A stretch of 64,000 nt of DNA from Hyphomonadaceae bacterium (lineage in GTDB: Bacteria > Pseudomonadota > Alphaproteobacteria > Rhizobiales > Hyphomicrobiaceae): positions 1 through 64,000 of the forward strand of contig JAIEQJ010000006.1 of assembly GCA_019747815.1 (NCBI GenBank), in the 5' to 3' direction. A model generated the notes under the pieces. It did not search any database and had not been told where the DNA came from. It saw only the letters and a program-made list of their open reading frames with translations. The stretch's first letter is position 1, and each line of letters begins with the position of its first letter. Below are positions 36,538-46,137 of this stretch, piece by piece. The position numbers were made by a program, and so were the translations under genes.

Positions 36538-37163
36538 AGGTCGTCCAACATCTCGCCTACGAAGCCAGCGAGGCCCGACTGCCGCTCTCGCTTGAGGCGC
36601 TCTGCGGCGAGAATGGACCTGAGCTCTGCCAGGCACTTCTCGACATCGACATTCACGACAACATAGTCGTACTCATCCCAGTGCTCGATCTCCGCCGCCG
36701 CCTTCGCCATCCGATGCACCACCGCGGCCTCGGAATCCTGGTTGCGCGCCCTGAGGCGGCGCTCAAGCGTCTTGCCGTCCGGAGGCAGGATGAAGACGCG
36801 CACGACGTCCCGCGGCAGCCGCTTCTTGATCTGCCGGGCACCCTGCCAGTCGACATCGAAGAGAACATCGTTGCCCGATTGCAGGGCGTCGACGACCGGC
36901 GTCTTGGGCGTCGCATAGAGCTGACCGAAGACCTCGGCCCACTCGAGCAGCTTGCGGCGTGCCTTGAGACGCTCGAACTCGCGTTTGTCGACGAAGAAAT
37001 AGTCCACACCCTCCACCTCGCCGGGCCGAGGCTTGCGGGTCGTCACGGAGACCGACATGTGAATGCCCGGCTCGGCATCGAGCAGGCGCCGGGCGAGCGT
37101 GGTTTTGCCGGCGCCGGAGGGCGAGGAGAGGACGAGCAGCAGCCCCCTCCGCGTGATGCGCAC
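36534..37163 (-). CDS. gmk: guanylate kinase
   Basis: About 209 residues from GTG 37163; TTG 37187 would add eight. P-loop SSPSGAGKTTLARRL at the N-terminus, the GMP-binding SVTTRKPRPGEVEGVDYFF, and the lid region with ARNQDSEAAVVHRM. It phosphorylates GMP and dGMP to the diphosphates. GTG 37163 is favoured by AAGGGG just upstream and by the family's usual RRGLLLVLSSPSGAGKT start. yicC lies immediately upstream on the same strand, a conserved pair. Confidence 0.96.
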   Translation of the reverse strand: MRITRRGLLLVLSSPSGAGKTTLARRLLDAEPGIHMSVSVTTRKPRPGEVEGVDYFFVDKREFERLKARRKLLEWAEVFGQLYATPKTPVVDALQSGNDVLFDVDWQGARQIKKRLPRDVVRVFILPPDGKTLERRLRARNQDSEAAVVHRMAKAAAEIEHWDEYDYVVVNVDVEKCLAELRSILAAERLKRERQSGLAGFVGEMLDDL

Positions 37164-37179
37164 GCACCCCTTTGCGCCC

Positions 37180-38067
37180 CTACTCAATGTTTTGCACCTG
37201 CTCTCGCATCTGATCGATCACCGCCTTGAGCTCAAGACCGGCGCGCGTCGTATCCACGTCGTTGGACTTCGAGCACAGCGTGTTGGCCTCGCGATTGAAT
37301 TCCTGCGCCAGGAAATCAAGGCGGCGGCCTGCCGGCTCGGGTGACTGAAGCAGATCCCGCGCGGCGGAAAGATGCGCGGCCAGACGTTTGAGTTCTTCCT
37401 CGGTGTCGGCCCGCGTGGCGACCAGTGCGGCCTCCTGATAGAGGCGATTTTCGTCCAGCGTGGCGCCTGCCTCCAGCAAACGTCCTACTTGCTCGATGAG
37501 CCGCTGTCGAACCGCCTCCGGCGAGCGGGCAGGCAAGCGGGCGATCATGGCCACGAGCCGCTCGATGGCCGCGAGCTGATCCAATACAATGGCCTGCAGA
37601 CGGCGTCCCTCTTCGGCACGCGCGCGCACCATGCTATCGAGCGCCTCACCGAGGTTGGCGAGCATGGCCTCGGTGCGCGCCACCACTTCAGCGTCGCTTT
37701 CCTCGGCTTCCACAAGCTCAAGAACGCCCTTGATGCCGAGCAGCGCCTCAGCGCTTGGAGGACCAACTGGCACGGCTTGCCTCAACCGATCCAGGGCCTC
37801 CAGAACCTGCTTCAGCGCGGCCTCGTTGAGCTGGATCAGAGCCTGCCCATGCGCGCGTCTTACACTCAGGTTTACAGTCAGGCTGCCGCGCGCAATGCGC
37901 TTGCCGAGTATCTCGCGGATGCGCGGCTCAAGCCCCTCGAAGCCGGGGGGCACGCGCAACCTTATATCAATGCCGCGACCGTTAACGGAGCGCACTTCCC
38001 AGTGCCAGCTCAAGTTGCCTGTCGCCCCGTCGGCGCGGGCAAAACCTGTCATGCTCTTGATGGCCAT
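37180..38067 (-). CDS. YicC-family endoribonuclease
   Basis: 295 residues beginning with the canonical MAIKSMTGFARADG and ending with the DUF1732 region (ANTLCSKSNDVDTTRAGLELKAVIDQMREQVQNIE). E. coli YicC has been reported to act as an endoribonuclease on a small RNA. The gene forms the conserved mltG-yicC-gmk string on the minus strand. ATG 38067 fits the family start; a longer frame to 38112 adds non-conserved residues. Confidence 0.93.
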   Translation of the reverse strand: MAIKSMTGFARADGATGNLSWHWEVRSVNGRGIDIRLRVPPGFEGLEPRIREILGKRIARGSLTVNLSVRRAHGQALIQLNEAALKQVLEALDRLRQAVPVGPPSAEALLGIKGVLELVEAEESDAEVVARTEAMLANLGEALDSMVRARAEEGRRLQAIVLDQLAAIERLVAMIARLPARSPEAVRQRLIEQVGRLLEAGATLDENRLYQEAALVATRADTEEELKRLAAHLSAARDLLQSPEPAGRRLDFLAQEFNREANTLCSKSNDVDTTRAGLELKAVIDQMREQVQNIE

Positions 38068-38195
38068 GAGGATGCATCGTTCGTGGATGCCAAAGCAGAA
38101 ATGCGCTGGCACGCGCCGCTGTGTGCGAATCTCACATTCGCAGACACAAATCTAGCCGGGGCCTGCAAAGGCAACAAGCACAGAGGGCTATCCGC

Positions 38196-39548
38196 TCACT
38201 TGGTCGTCTTGGGCGTGGGCTGGGTGGTGGAGGTCCACCCCTTGTCGCCCCCTTCGGCTCCCGGCACGCTACCCTGGCTGGGGCTCGGCTGGGGCGGGGC
38301 CTTGCCCTTGTCGGGCGGAGTACGTACGACCGCCCGCGTCTTCGGCTGGGCCGTTGTCGGGGTATCCCCGGGAGAAGGCGCCGGTGCCGCCTTGGCCCTC
38401 ATCTCCTTCTCGACGGCACGCCACTTCTGCACATTCGCGTTGTGGTTCTTGAGAGTCTCGGAAAAGATGTGGCCCCCCGCGCCATCGGCCACGAAATAGA
38501 GGTCTTTCGTATCGGCCGGATTGAGCACCGCCTCGATCGCGGCCTTGCCTGGATTGCAGATCGGCGTCGGCGGCAAGCCGTCGATTTGGTAGGTGTTGTG
38601 CGGCGTCTTCTGCGCAATCTCGCTTCTGAGGATGGGCCGGTTCCACACCGCCTTGCCCCCGCTGATACCGTAGACGATGGTCGGGTCGGACTGCAGCCGC
38701 ATTTTCTGGCGAAGCCGGTTGATGAACACCGCCGCCACACGCTCGCGCTCATCGTTGCGGCCCGTCTCCTTTTCGACGATGGAGGCGAGAACGACAGCTT
38801 CTTCCCAAGTCTTGAGCGGCAGATCCTTTTTGCGCTGATCCCACATCTTCTCTGCGAGCTTGCGCGCCTCCGCCTGCATCTTGTCGATGATCGACTGACG
38901 ACTGGCGCCGCGCTGTATGACGAAGGTCTCCGGCAACAGAGAGCCCTCGAGCGGTATTTCCGCCACCTCACCCGCCAGGCCGGTGTCCGCCTTCAACCGT
39001 TCGACGATCTGCTCGCTGGTGAGCCCTTCGGGGATCGTGACCTTGTAGGAGATCGTCTTGCCTTCGGCGATGATGTCGACGACCTGCCGCACACTGGCCG
39101 CCTGCGGGATCAGGTAGTCGCCGGCTCTAAGCTGCACGGATCGGCCGCCCTCCATCCAACTCGAGGCTTTGGAGAGCAAGTATCCCGCAATGAAGAGATG
39201 TCGGCCGGACACCACCCCATCACGCTCGAGGCGCGCAGCAATCTCGTGGGTGCTTTCTCCCTTGGGTATCACTACCGGCTTGCTGCGAGCGAGCGGACCG
39301 GGCGCCTCAATTCTGCTCTGCAGCCAAAACGCCGAGCCTGCGGTGACGAGCATGACCAGCAAGAGGAGTGTAAACATCCCGCTGAGGAAGCGAACAAAAG
39401 GTCGGGATGGGCTGTGGTCTCGGCTGAAGCGCTGACGCCGCTGCCGCGCAACCGGACGGGTCGGCTCCAGCCGCTCAGAAGGGCTGCGCGCCAGCGCACC
39501 GGTAGGACGGCCACTATAGTGCGGTTCCGCCGGCCGACGGCTGCTCAT
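38196..39548 (-). CDS. mltG: endolytic murein transglycosylase MltG
   Basis: 450 residues. A cytoplasmic N-terminus rich in Arg, Pro and Ser is followed by one membrane segment (FLSGMFTLLLLVMLVTAGSAF, about 55-78) and the YceG domain with its catalytic Glu in LASIVEKETGRNDERERVA. The C-terminal 50 residues are a Pro, Thr and Lys-rich tail. MltG cuts nascent glycan strands near the inner membrane and is thought to set glycan length. ATG 39548 has AAGGAG 7 bases upstream. It follows fabF, as in most Proteobacteria. Confidence 0.95.
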   Translation of the reverse strand: MSSRRPAEPHYSGRPTGALARSPSERLEPTRPVARQRRQRFSRDHSPSRPFVRFLSGMFTLLLLVMLVTAGSAFWLQSRIEAPGPLARSKPVVIPKGESTHEIAARLERDGVVSGRHLFIAGYLLSKASSWMEGGRSVQLRAGDYLIPQAASVRQVVDIIAEGKTISYKVTIPEGLTSEQIVERLKADTGLAGEVAEIPLEGSLLPETFVIQRGASRQSIIDKMQAEARKLAEKMWDQRKKDLPLKTWEEAVVLASIVEKETGRNDERERVAAVFINRLRQKMRLQSDPTIVYGISGGKAVWNRPILRSEIAQKTPHNTYQIDGLPPTPICNPGKAAIEAVLNPADTKDLYFVADGAGGHIFSETLKNHNANVQKWRAVEKEMRAKAAPAPSPGDTPTTAQPKTRAVVRTPPDKGKAPPQPSPSQGSVPGAEGGDKGWTSTTQPTPKTTK

Positions 39549-39691
39549 CAATCCGCTCCTTGCGGCATGCGAGTGCCCCCTCCGAACACGCCGCGCGGCG
39601 CCCAACCGTACCGGCCGTCGAGTCCGTCGAAGGCTTGGGGGTAAATGTGGCGAAAGGACGATTTGGCTGCAAGCCCGACGGCACGCCGCCC

Positions 39692-40960
39692 TCAGGCAGC
39701 GAGACGACGCAGGACAAGCGAGGCGTTGGTTCCGCCAAATCCAAACGAATTGGAAAGAACCGTGTCGATATCGCGCGGTTTCGCCTCGTGTGGCACGAGA
39801 TCGATGGCGGTTGAGACCGAAGGATTGTCGAGATTGAGCGTGGGCGGTGCAACGTTGTCGCGAATCGCAAGTACCGAAAATATGGCTTCGACTGCGCCCG
39901 CCGCCCCCAACAGATGACCGATAGCCGACTTCGTCGACGACATGGCAAGCTTGCCGGCGGCGTTTCCAAATAGCCGCTCCACGGCACCAAGCTCGATCTC
40001 ATCGCCCATGGGCGTCGATGTTCCGTGCGCGTTGACGTAGTGGATATCGCTGGGTCCGATGCCTGCGCGCTCGAGCGCTGCGCGCATGCAACGATAGGCC
40101 CCATCCCCATTCTCGGCAGGCGCCGTGATGTGATAGGCATCCCCCGAGAGGCCATAGCCGATAAGCTCCGCATAGATGCGGGCACCGCGCGCCTTGGCAT
40201 GCTCCAGGGTTTCCAGCACGACAACGCCCGCACCTTCGCCCATGACGAAGCCGTCACGGTCCTTGTCGTAGGGGCGCGACGCCTTGGTGGGCTGATCGTT
40301 GAACCCCGTGGAGAGCGCACGGCAAGCGGCAAAGCCCGCCACAGCCAGACGGCACAGAGGGCTCTCCGTGCCGCCGGCAACCATCACCTCCGCGTCACCC
40401 AAAGCGATCAACCGCGCGGCATCGCCAATGGCATGCGCGCCCGTCGAGCAGGCCGTGACGACCGCGTGGTTGGGACCTTTCAGGCCGTGCTTGATGGAGA
40501 CATACCCAGACGCCAGATTGATCAGCCGCCCGGGAATGAAAAACGGGCTGACGCGACGCGGGCCCTTCTCCTTCAACAATATGGAGGTCTCGGCTATGCC
40601 GTCCAGCCCACCTATGCCCGAGCCGATAAGAACGCCCGTGCGCTCTTGCTTCTCCGGCGTGTCTGCCTTCCAGCCGGCATCGTGCAAGGCCTGATCCGCG
40701 GCGCCCATCGCGAAGATGATGAAATCATCGACCTTGCGCTGCTCCTTGGGCTCCATCCAATCGTTGGGATCGAACTTGCCATCCGACAATGGTCCGCGCG
40801 GAACGAAGCACCCGATCTGGCTGGCGAGATCGCTGACATCGAACTCCTCGATGCGCCGCGCGCCGCTCTGCCCCCGCAGCAACCGGGACCAAGTAGCTTC
40901 CACTCCGCAGCCCAGCGGCGTCACCAGACCCAAGCCAGTGATAACAACTCGGCGTAACAT
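39692..40960 (-). CDS. fabF: beta-ketoacyl-ACP synthase II
   Basis: 422 residues of thiolase fold. Catalytic Cys171 is in VVTACSTGAHAIGDA; the two histidines are in NAHGTSTPMGD and KSAIGHLLGAAG. It condenses malonyl-ACP with acyl-ACP in fatty acid elongation. ATG 40960 has GGGAG close upstream. It lies in the minus-strand order fabD-fabG-acpP-fabF-mltG. Confidence 0.97.
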   Translation of the reverse strand: MLRRVVITGLGLVTPLGCGVEATWSRLLRGQSGARRIEEFDVSDLASQIGCFVPRGPLSDGKFDPNDWMEPKEQRKVDDFIIFAMGAADQALHDAGWKADTPEKQERTGVLIGSGIGGLDGIAETSILLKEKGPRRVSPFFIPGRLINLASGYVSIKHGLKGPNHAVVTACSTGAHAIGDAARLIALGDAEVMVAGGTESPLCRLAVAGFAACRALSTGFNDQPTKASRPYDKDRDGFVMGEGAGVVVLETLEHAKARGARIYAELIGYGLSGDAYHITAPAENGDGAYRCMRAALERAGIGPSDIHYVNAHGTSTPMGDEIELGAVERLFGNAAGKLAMSSTKSAIGHLLGAAGAVEAIFSVLAIRDNVAPPTLNLDNPSVSTAIDLVPHEAKPRDIDTVLSNSFGFGGTNASLVLRRLAA

Positions 40961-41065
40961 TGCGCTCCCGAACCAGATCTGCCAGTCGATCACTGACGAC
41001 TTCCGTGCCGGCCCGCGTCCACTCCGATCGCTCGGCGCGGGTCTGCTGGTGCCCCAGTGATGTCC

Positions 41066-41326
41066 TCAGGACGCCGGAGGGGTGCCAGCCGCGCTCGCGT
41101 GCTGCTCAAGGAATTTGACGGCGTCCCCAACCGTCTGGATCTGCTCCGCAGCGTCATCCGGGATTTCGCACCCGAACTCCTCTTCGAATGCCATCACCAG
41201 TTCGACGGTATCGAGGCTGTCCGCGCCCAGATCGTCGATGAAACTGGCGTTGTCCGTCACTTTGTCGGCCTCCACCCCTAGGTGCTCGACCACGATCTTC
41301 TTCACGCGCTCTGCGACGTCGCTCAT
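41066..41326 (-). CDS. acpP: acyl carrier protein
   Basis: 86 residues, strongly acidic. Ser37 in [10 protein letters not shown] is the 4'-phosphopantetheine attachment site. It carries acyl intermediates for fatty acid and lipid A synthesis. The C-terminus ([13 protein letters not shown]) is slightly longer than the 78-residue E. coli protein. ATG 41326 starts at the canonical [12 protein letters not shown]. It sits between fabG and fabF. Confidence 0.98.
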   Translation of the reverse strand: MSDVAERVKKIVVEHLGVEADKVTDNASFIDDLGADSLDTVELVMAFEEEFGCEIPDDAAEQIQTVGDAVKFLEQHASAAGTPPAS

Positions 41327-41567
41327 CGGTCTATTTTCCTCGGCTGGCCTGTCTGTTTGCTGATCCAAGTTGTTCGTCTTTTGCATCGACCTAGCGGGAT
41401 GAAACGCGATGCCTGCAAGCCGTTCCTTCAGCCTGTGCGGTGTTGGACGGCAGCCCGGTTTTCCATAGGTTGAGCACACAAATCAGGGGGCTCGTTAACA
41501 TACTTCATCTGGCTTGACCAGCGCTCGCAAATGCCTGCTCAAGGCCAATTGCCAAGCGCTTTTTTCC

Positions 41568-42311
41568 TCAGATCATCACCATACCGCCATTTACGTGCAG
41601 TGTCTGGCCCGTAACGTAACCCCCCTCCGGCGCGGCCAAATAGACGCAAGCGGCGGCAATATCGGCCGGGGTGCCGAATTTCTGGGCCGGAATGGCCTCC
41701 TTGATGGTGGCGACCTGCTTCTCGTTCAGGACGTCGGTCATGGGCGTCGAGATGAAACCTGGTGCGATGCAGTTCACGGTGATGCCGCGGGAAGCAACCT
41801 CGCGGGCCAGCGACTTCGACATGCCGATCATGCCGGCCTTGGACGCCGCATAGTTGCCCTGTCCGGGGTTGCCGACAATGCCGCTCACAGAAGAGATGTT
41901 GACGATGCGTCCGTACCCTGTCTTGGTACGCATCATCGCCCGTGCCGCTGCCCGCATCAGCATGAACGTCGACGTGAGGTTGACCGCTATGACCTCATCC
42001 CACTGCTCGTCCTTCATCACCATGAACAGGTTGTCTCGAGTCAAGCCGGCGTTGTTGACCAGAATGTCGAGACGGCCCAGCTTGGCGATGGCCTGATCGA
42101 TCAGGTTGGCGACCTGAGCCTTGTCGGCGAGGTCGCAGGGGAGCACGTGGGCCCGGTCGCCGAGTTCGGTCGCGAGTTTCTCCAGTTTGTCCTTTTGACG
42201 GCCCGAAACGGCGACGGTGGCCCCCTGCTTGTGCAGCGCGCGTGCAATGGCTCCGCCAATTCCACCCGTAGCGCCTGTGACCAGCGCTGTTCTGTCGGTC
42301 AGCTCGAACAT
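41568..42311 (-). CDS. fabG: 3-oxoacyl-ACP reductase
   Basis: 247-residue short-chain dehydrogenase with the NADPH-binding TGATGGIGGAIA, NNAGLTRDN, and the catalytic Ser-Tyr-Lys set in NISSVSGIVGNPGQGNYAASKAG. It reduces beta-ketoacyl-ACP in each elongation cycle. ATG 42311 has GGGGACATC just upstream, and fabD ends 8 bases before it, so the two are co-translated. Context separates it from the many other SDRs. Confidence 0.97.
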   Translation of the reverse strand: MFELTDRTALVTGATGGIGGAIARALHKQGATVAVSGRQKDKLEKLATELGDRAHVLPCDLADKAQVANLIDQAIAKLGRLDILVNNAGLTRDNLFMVMKDEQWDEVIAVNLTSTFMLMRAAARAMMRTKTGYGRIVNISSVSGIVGNPGQGNYAASKAGMIGMSKSLAREVASRGITVNCIAPGFISTPMTDVLNEKQVATIKEAIPAQKFGTPADIAAACVYLAAPEGGYVTGQTLHVNGGMVMI

Positions 42312-42319
42312 GATGTCCC

Positions 42320-43267
42320 CTATTGTGTGAGTGCAGGCAGCGCGGCCTCGATGTCCTGCGGCGTGCCAACGGCGGCAGCATTCATGGACGGCACAATGCG
42401 CTTGGCGAGACCTGCCAAAACCTTTCCCGATCCAATCTCGTAGATGTCCGTAACGCCGTCTGCGGCCATGGCGGCAACGCATTCGCGCCAGCGCACCGTC
42501 CCCGTGACCTGCTCGACGAGGCGCAGCCGTATCTCGGCGGGATCGCTGATGGGTGCAGCAAGCACGTTGGCGATCACAGGAACGGCTGGCCGCTTGATAT
42601 CCACGCGCGCCAGCGCCTGCGCCATGGCGTCGGCAGCGGGTTGCATCAGCGCGCAGTGGAAAGGTGCGCTGACGTTGAGCGGCATGAAGCGACGCACGCC
42701 GTGCGATTTTGCAAGCAGAGCCGCCCGGTCGACGGCCGTCTTGGCGCCGGAAATGACAGCTTGGGTCGGTTCATTGTCGTTGGCGAGTTGGCACACCTCG
42801 CCCTGGGCGGCTTCCGCCGCAAGTTTCTCCGCGACCTCCTTGCCAACACCGAGCAGCGCGGCCATGGCCCCTTGCCCGACCGGTACGGCCATCTGCATGG
42901 CCAGGCCGCGGGTCTTGAGCAGGCGCGCGGCATCCGCAAGGGAGAGCGAGCCGGCGGCGGCGAGGGCTGAGTATTCGCCAAGCGAGTGGCCGGCGACGTA
43001 CTTCACCTTTTCCGCAAGCTTGAAGCCTTTCTCTGCCTCCAGGACCCGCATCACGGCCAAGGACACGGCCATCAGCGCGGGCTGGGCATTCTCCGTCAGC
43101 GTCAGGGTCTCGAGCGGACCGTTGCACATGATATCGAAAAGATTCTGGCTCAGCGCCGCATCGACCTCGTCGAAGACAGCGCGAGCCGCGGGAAATGCCC
43201 TGGCCAGCTCGGCACCCATGCCGACGGCCTGGCTCCCCTGACCCGGAAATACGAACGCGATGGCCAT
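42320..43267 (-). CDS. fabD: malonyl-CoA:ACP malonyltransferase
   Basis: 315 residues starting MAIAFVFPGQGSQAVGMG. Nucleophile Ser95 is in GHSLGEYSALAAAG and the partner His in VSAPFHCALM. It loads malonyl groups onto ACP and is the first gene of fabD-fabG-acpP-fabF. A 314-base region upstream is shared with the divergent rpsF operon. Confidence 0.97.
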   Translation of the reverse strand: MAIAFVFPGQGSQAVGMGAELARAFPAARAVFDEVDAALSQNLFDIMCNGPLETLTLTENAQPALMAVSLAVMRVLEAEKGFKLAEKVKYVAGHSLGEYSALAAAGSLSLADAARLLKTRGLAMQMAVPVGQGAMAALLGVGKEVAEKLAAEAAQGEVCQLANDNEPTQAVISGAKTAVDRAALLAKSHGVRRFMPLNVSAPFHCALMQPAADAMAQALARVDIKRPAVPVIANVLAAPISDPAEIRLRLVEQVTGTVRWRECVAAMAADGVTDIYEIGSGKVLAGLAKRIVPSMNAAAVGTPQDIEAALPALTQ

Positions 43268-43366
43268 CCGTGCTCAACCAAGTTGCCTGTCTGACCGGGC
43301 TTAGCCACAGTGCGGCCTGCTCTGTCAAGGCTAAGGCTCGTGGGCACCGGCCGTGGCAATTTGGCC

Positions 43367-43394
43367 TTGCTGGCGCATGCAATCTGAGTATAAC
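43367..43394 (+). promoter_or_regulatory. possible promoter in the fabD-rpsF divergent region
   Basis: TTGCTG, a 16-base spacer and TATAAC form a weak -35 with a good -10 match (5 of 6 to TATAAT), about 190 bases before rpsF. The long leader it implies would leave room for the S6:S18 autoregulatory RNA structure known in other bacteria, although I could not fold that motif convincingly here. The rest of the 314-base gap (43268-43581) shows no gene. Confidence 0.3.
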
Positions 43395-43581
43395 TGCACC
43401 CATCACCGCCCCGGTCGGAGGCTGAACGGGAACCGCCCATCGTAGGCGGAGGCGTCAAGCGCCGGTCCCGGTGTCTTCGCTCTTTCGGGTCCTTTGGGCC
43501 TTTCCACGCGGCACTATGTGTCGCGCCAGGCTCAAAAGGGGCTTTGCGCCGGAGCGGACAGGACAAAAGGAAAGGCAACGC

Positions 43582-44118
43582 ATGCCCCTCTATGAGCATG
43601 TTTTTTTGGCACGCCAGGACATTTCGCAGGCGCAAGTCGACGCACTGACGAAAGAGTACAGCGATGTCATCACCGAAGCTGGTGGCCGGGTCGCCAAGGT
43701 CGAGTACTGGGGCGTCAAGACGCTGGCTTTCAAGATTAAGAAGAACCGCAAGGCCCACTACTCGCTGATGAACATCGACGCGCCGCCGGCGGCGGTCGCG
43801 GAGATGGAGCGGCGTATGGGGCTGTCGCCGGATGTCATCCGCTTCCTCACAGTCCGTGTCGATGAGCACGAGACCGAGCCCTCCATCCAGATGCGCAAGA
43901 GCGACCGCGACGATCGCCGCGACGGCGATCGGGGTGGCTTCCGTGGTGGAGACCGCGGCGGGTTCCGGGGCGGTGGCGGGTTCCGGGGCGGCGGCGGTGG
44001 GTTCCGTGGTGATCGCGGCGGCGGCGGTGGGTTCCGTCGCGACCGGGAAGGCGGCGATCGGCCTCCACGTCCACCGCGCGACACCGACACGCCACCAACC
44101 AGCTCAGGGGAGGCATAA
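43582..44118 (+). CDS. rpsF: 30S ribosomal protein bS6 with RGG-rich tail
   Basis: 178 residues. Positions 1 to about 100 are an ordinary bS6 fold ([15 protein letters not shown] to [12 protein letters not shown]). Residues 104-178 form a low-complexity tail with repeated RGGFRGG and GGGFRG units and a Pro/Arg end. bS6 pairs with bS18 on the 30S platform. E. coli bS6 ends near residue 135, with a short acidic tail that RimK extends with glutamate; here the tail is basic and glycine-rich. AAAGGAAAGG lies before ATG 43582. rpsR follows after 3 bases. Confidence 0.95.
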   Translation: MPLYEHVFLARQDISQAQVDALTKEYSDVITEAGGRVAKVEYWGVKTLAFKIKKNRKAHYSLMNIDAPPAAVAEMERRMGLSPDVIRFLTVRVDEHETEPSIQMRKSDRDDRRDGDRGGFRGGDRGGFRGGGGFRGGGGGFRGDRGGGGGFRRDREGGDRPPRPPRDTDTPPTSSGEA

Positions 44119-44121
44119 ACC

Positions 44122-44370
44122 ATGAGCGACGTCGCCACGATCCCTGCGCGCCGGCCGTTCCATCGGCGCCGTAAGACCTGCCCGTTCTCTGGCGATAGTG
44201 CGCCGAAGATCGACTACAAGGATGCGCGCCTGCTCGGACGGTATGTGTCCGAGCGCGGCAAGATTGTTCCGAGTCGGATAACGGCCGTATCGGCCAAGAA
44301 GCAGCGCGAGCTGGCACGGGCCATCAAGCGTTCCCGGTTCATCGGGCTGCTTCCTTACGTAATCAAGTAA
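44122..44370 (+). CDS. rpsR: 30S ribosomal protein bS18
   Basis: 82 residues, basic, with RRKTCPFSG near the N-terminus, [24 protein letters not shown] in the core and [21 protein letters not shown] at the end. It binds bS6 in the 30S platform. It starts 3 bases after rpsF and is followed 13 bases later by the DUF2232 gene. Confidence 0.98.
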   Translation: MSDVATIPARRPFHRRRKTCPFSGDSAPKIDYKDARLLGRYVSERGKIVPSRITAVSAKKQRELARAIKRSRFIGLLPYVIK

Positions 44371-44383
44371 TCACTGATGTCGA

Positions 44384-45382
44384 ATGGTTGGGACGGGCAA
44401 CGCCGTCTCTAACCGCCATGGCGGGACAGCTGCAGACATGCCGACGGGCATCATTATCGGGCTTGGTTCCGGGCTGGTCTCGGCGCTGCTGTTCTACTCG
44501 GCAGCGCGTGGGGGGCCGGTGCTGCGCCCCATCCTGCTGTTTCTCATTCCATTGCCGTCCCTGGTCGCCGGTCTCGGCTGGGGATGGCTGGCTGCCGTTG
44601 CGGCTGCAGTCTCTGGCGCAATTGTGTTGGGGGTCATCGTCGGCGGGACGATCATCGTCGGCTACCTGCTGGCCCTCGGGGTTCCAGTGGCACTGGCTGC
44701 CTATCTCGCCTATCTCAGCCGCCCGGATCCGGCCAACGCCGAAGCGCGCGAATGGTACCCCGCAGGCCGCCTGATGGCTGGCATGGCCATGTATGCCGGC
44801 GCCTTGCCGGTGATGTTGCTGCCCTTGATCGGAGGCAGCTACGAGAGCCTGCGCCCGATCATGGGCGAGGTCCTGCAGCAGTTTGCCAAACGCTGGCTGC
44901 CCCCGGGGGAGAGCCTTCCTGAACAGGCCCTGGCGGAGCAGACAGAATGGGCCCTTTTCCTATTGCCGGCCGGTTTTGCGTTCCAATGGCTCGTTATGTG
45001 CGCCCTCAACCTTTATCTGGCAGGCCGCATTGTGCTCGCGTCGGGGCACTTGGGGCGGGACTGGCCCGACTTGACGGCGCTCACCTATCCCCCCGGTATG
45101 GGCGTACTCCTGGGTCTGGTCGTGCTGGCCGCCGCCGCCGGCGGCTCCATCGGACTTGTCGGCGTCAGCTTCACGGGGGCCTTGGTGGGGGCCTATCTGC
45201 TGGGTGGGCTGGCGCTTGCACATTTCATCGCCAGACGCCGTGCACCTTGGCTGGTTTGGCTCGTCTACCTGGGCCTTTTTTTCCTCTGGCCCTTCTTCAT
45301 GCCTCTCGTGGTGCTGGCTGGTCTGCTCGAATCGATTTTCCAGCTCAAGCAACGCGCGGGTCTTTCTCCACCTTCAACCTGA
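44384..45382 (+). CDS. DUF2232 multi-spanning membrane protein
   Basis: 332 residues with about eight hydrophobic segments (for example GIIIGLGSGLVSALLFYSAA, ALVGAYLLGGLALAHFIA). DUF2232/YybS-like proteins sit between rpsR and rplI in many Alphaproteobacteria and near the same genes in Firmicutes; their function is not known. The conserved position among ribosomal genes argues for a role tied to growth or to the membrane. ATG 44438 (MPTGIIIG) is an alternative start that fits the first membrane segment better. Confidence 0.85.
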   Translation: MVGTGNAVSNRHGGTAADMPTGIIIGLGSGLVSALLFYSAARGGPVLRPILLFLIPLPSLVAGLGWGWLAAVAAAVSGAIVLGVIVGGTIIVGYLLALGVPVALAAYLAYLSRPDPANAEAREWYPAGRLMAGMAMYAGALPVMLLPLIGGSYESLRPIMGEVLQQFAKRWLPPGESLPEQALAEQTEWALFLLPAGFAFQWLVMCALNLYLAGRIVLASGHLGRDWPDLTALTYPPGMGVLLGLVVLAAAAGGSIGLVGVSFTGALVGAYLLGGLALAHFIARRRAPWLVWLVYLGLFFLWPFFMPLVVLAGLLESIFQLKQRAGLSPPST

Positions 45383-45412
45383 TAAGCGACACACACGAAA
45401 CGGAGCCGCAGT

Positions 45413-46018
45413 ATGCAAGTCATCCTCCTCGAGCGCATCGGCCGCCTGGGCCAGATGGGCGACGTCGTCAACGTGAAGAACGGCTACGCGCGCAACTTCC
45501 TTCTGCCGCAAAAGAAGGCGCTGCGCGCCACCAAGGAGAACATCGCGCGCTTCGAGAAGAACCGCGCGCAACTCGAGGCGCGTGACCTGGAGCTGAGGAA
45601 GGAGGCCGAGGCAGTCGCTGCCAAGCTCGGTGGCAACAGCTTTGTCATCATCCGGCAGGCCGGCGATACAGGCCAGCTCTACGGCTCGGTGACGCCGCGC
45701 GACATTGCCGAGATCGTAACGGCGGGAGGGTTCAGCGTCGACCGCCGCCAGATGGTGCTCGATCGGCCGATCAAGACGCTCGGCATCCACGCCACCAAGG
45801 TTGCCCTGCACCCGGAAGTGATCGTGCAGATCTCGCTCAATGTGGCCCGCACCGAGGACGAGGCTGAGCGGCAGGCCCGCGGCGAGGACGTGACGGTGGT
45901 TCGGGAGGAAGCACCGGTGCTCGAGACGTTCAATCCCGAGGCGGTGTTTGAGGAAGAGGCGCTGGTACGGCAGCAGGAGGATACGCAGGGGGAAACTGAG
46001 GAACCTTCCGCCCGCTAA
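45413..46018 (+). CDS. rplI: 50S ribosomal protein bL9
   Basis: 201 residues. The N-terminal rRNA-binding domain reads [32 protein letters not shown], followed by the long connecting helix and the C-terminal domain ([22 protein letters not shown]). About 50 acidic residues follow the usual 150-residue end, ending [13 protein letters not shown]; such extensions are frequent in Alphaproteobacteria. It closes the rpsF-rpsR-DUF2232-rplI unit. Confidence 0.97.
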   Translation: MQVILLERIGRLGQMGDVVNVKNGYARNFLLPQKKALRATKENIARFEKNRAQLEARDLELRKEAEAVAAKLGGNSFVIIRQAGDTGQLYGSVTPRDIAEIVTAGGFSVDRRQMVLDRPIKTLGIHATKVALHPEVIVQISLNVARTEDEAERQARGEDVTVVREEAPVLETFNPEAVFEEEALVRQQEDTQGETEEPSAR

Positions 46019-46051
46019 CGGCGCTACATACGCGTTGTATGGACCACCCCA

Positions 46052-46093
46052 GCCTTCGGATTTTCTCCGGCTTTGCCGGGTTGAACCGAAGGC
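46052..46093 (+). other. hairpin downstream of rplI (possible terminator)
   Basis: GCCTTCGG (46052-46059) pairs with CCGAAGGC (46086-46093) around an inner CCGG-CTTTG-CCGG hairpin. It lies 34 bases after the rplI stop. No T-run follows, so it may be a factor-dependent terminator, an mRNA-stabilising structure or a repeat. Confidence 0.4.
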
Positions 46094-46137
46094 AAACTGC
46101 GCGCTAACATGTATGCAGCTGATACGGAGTAGTGCCC

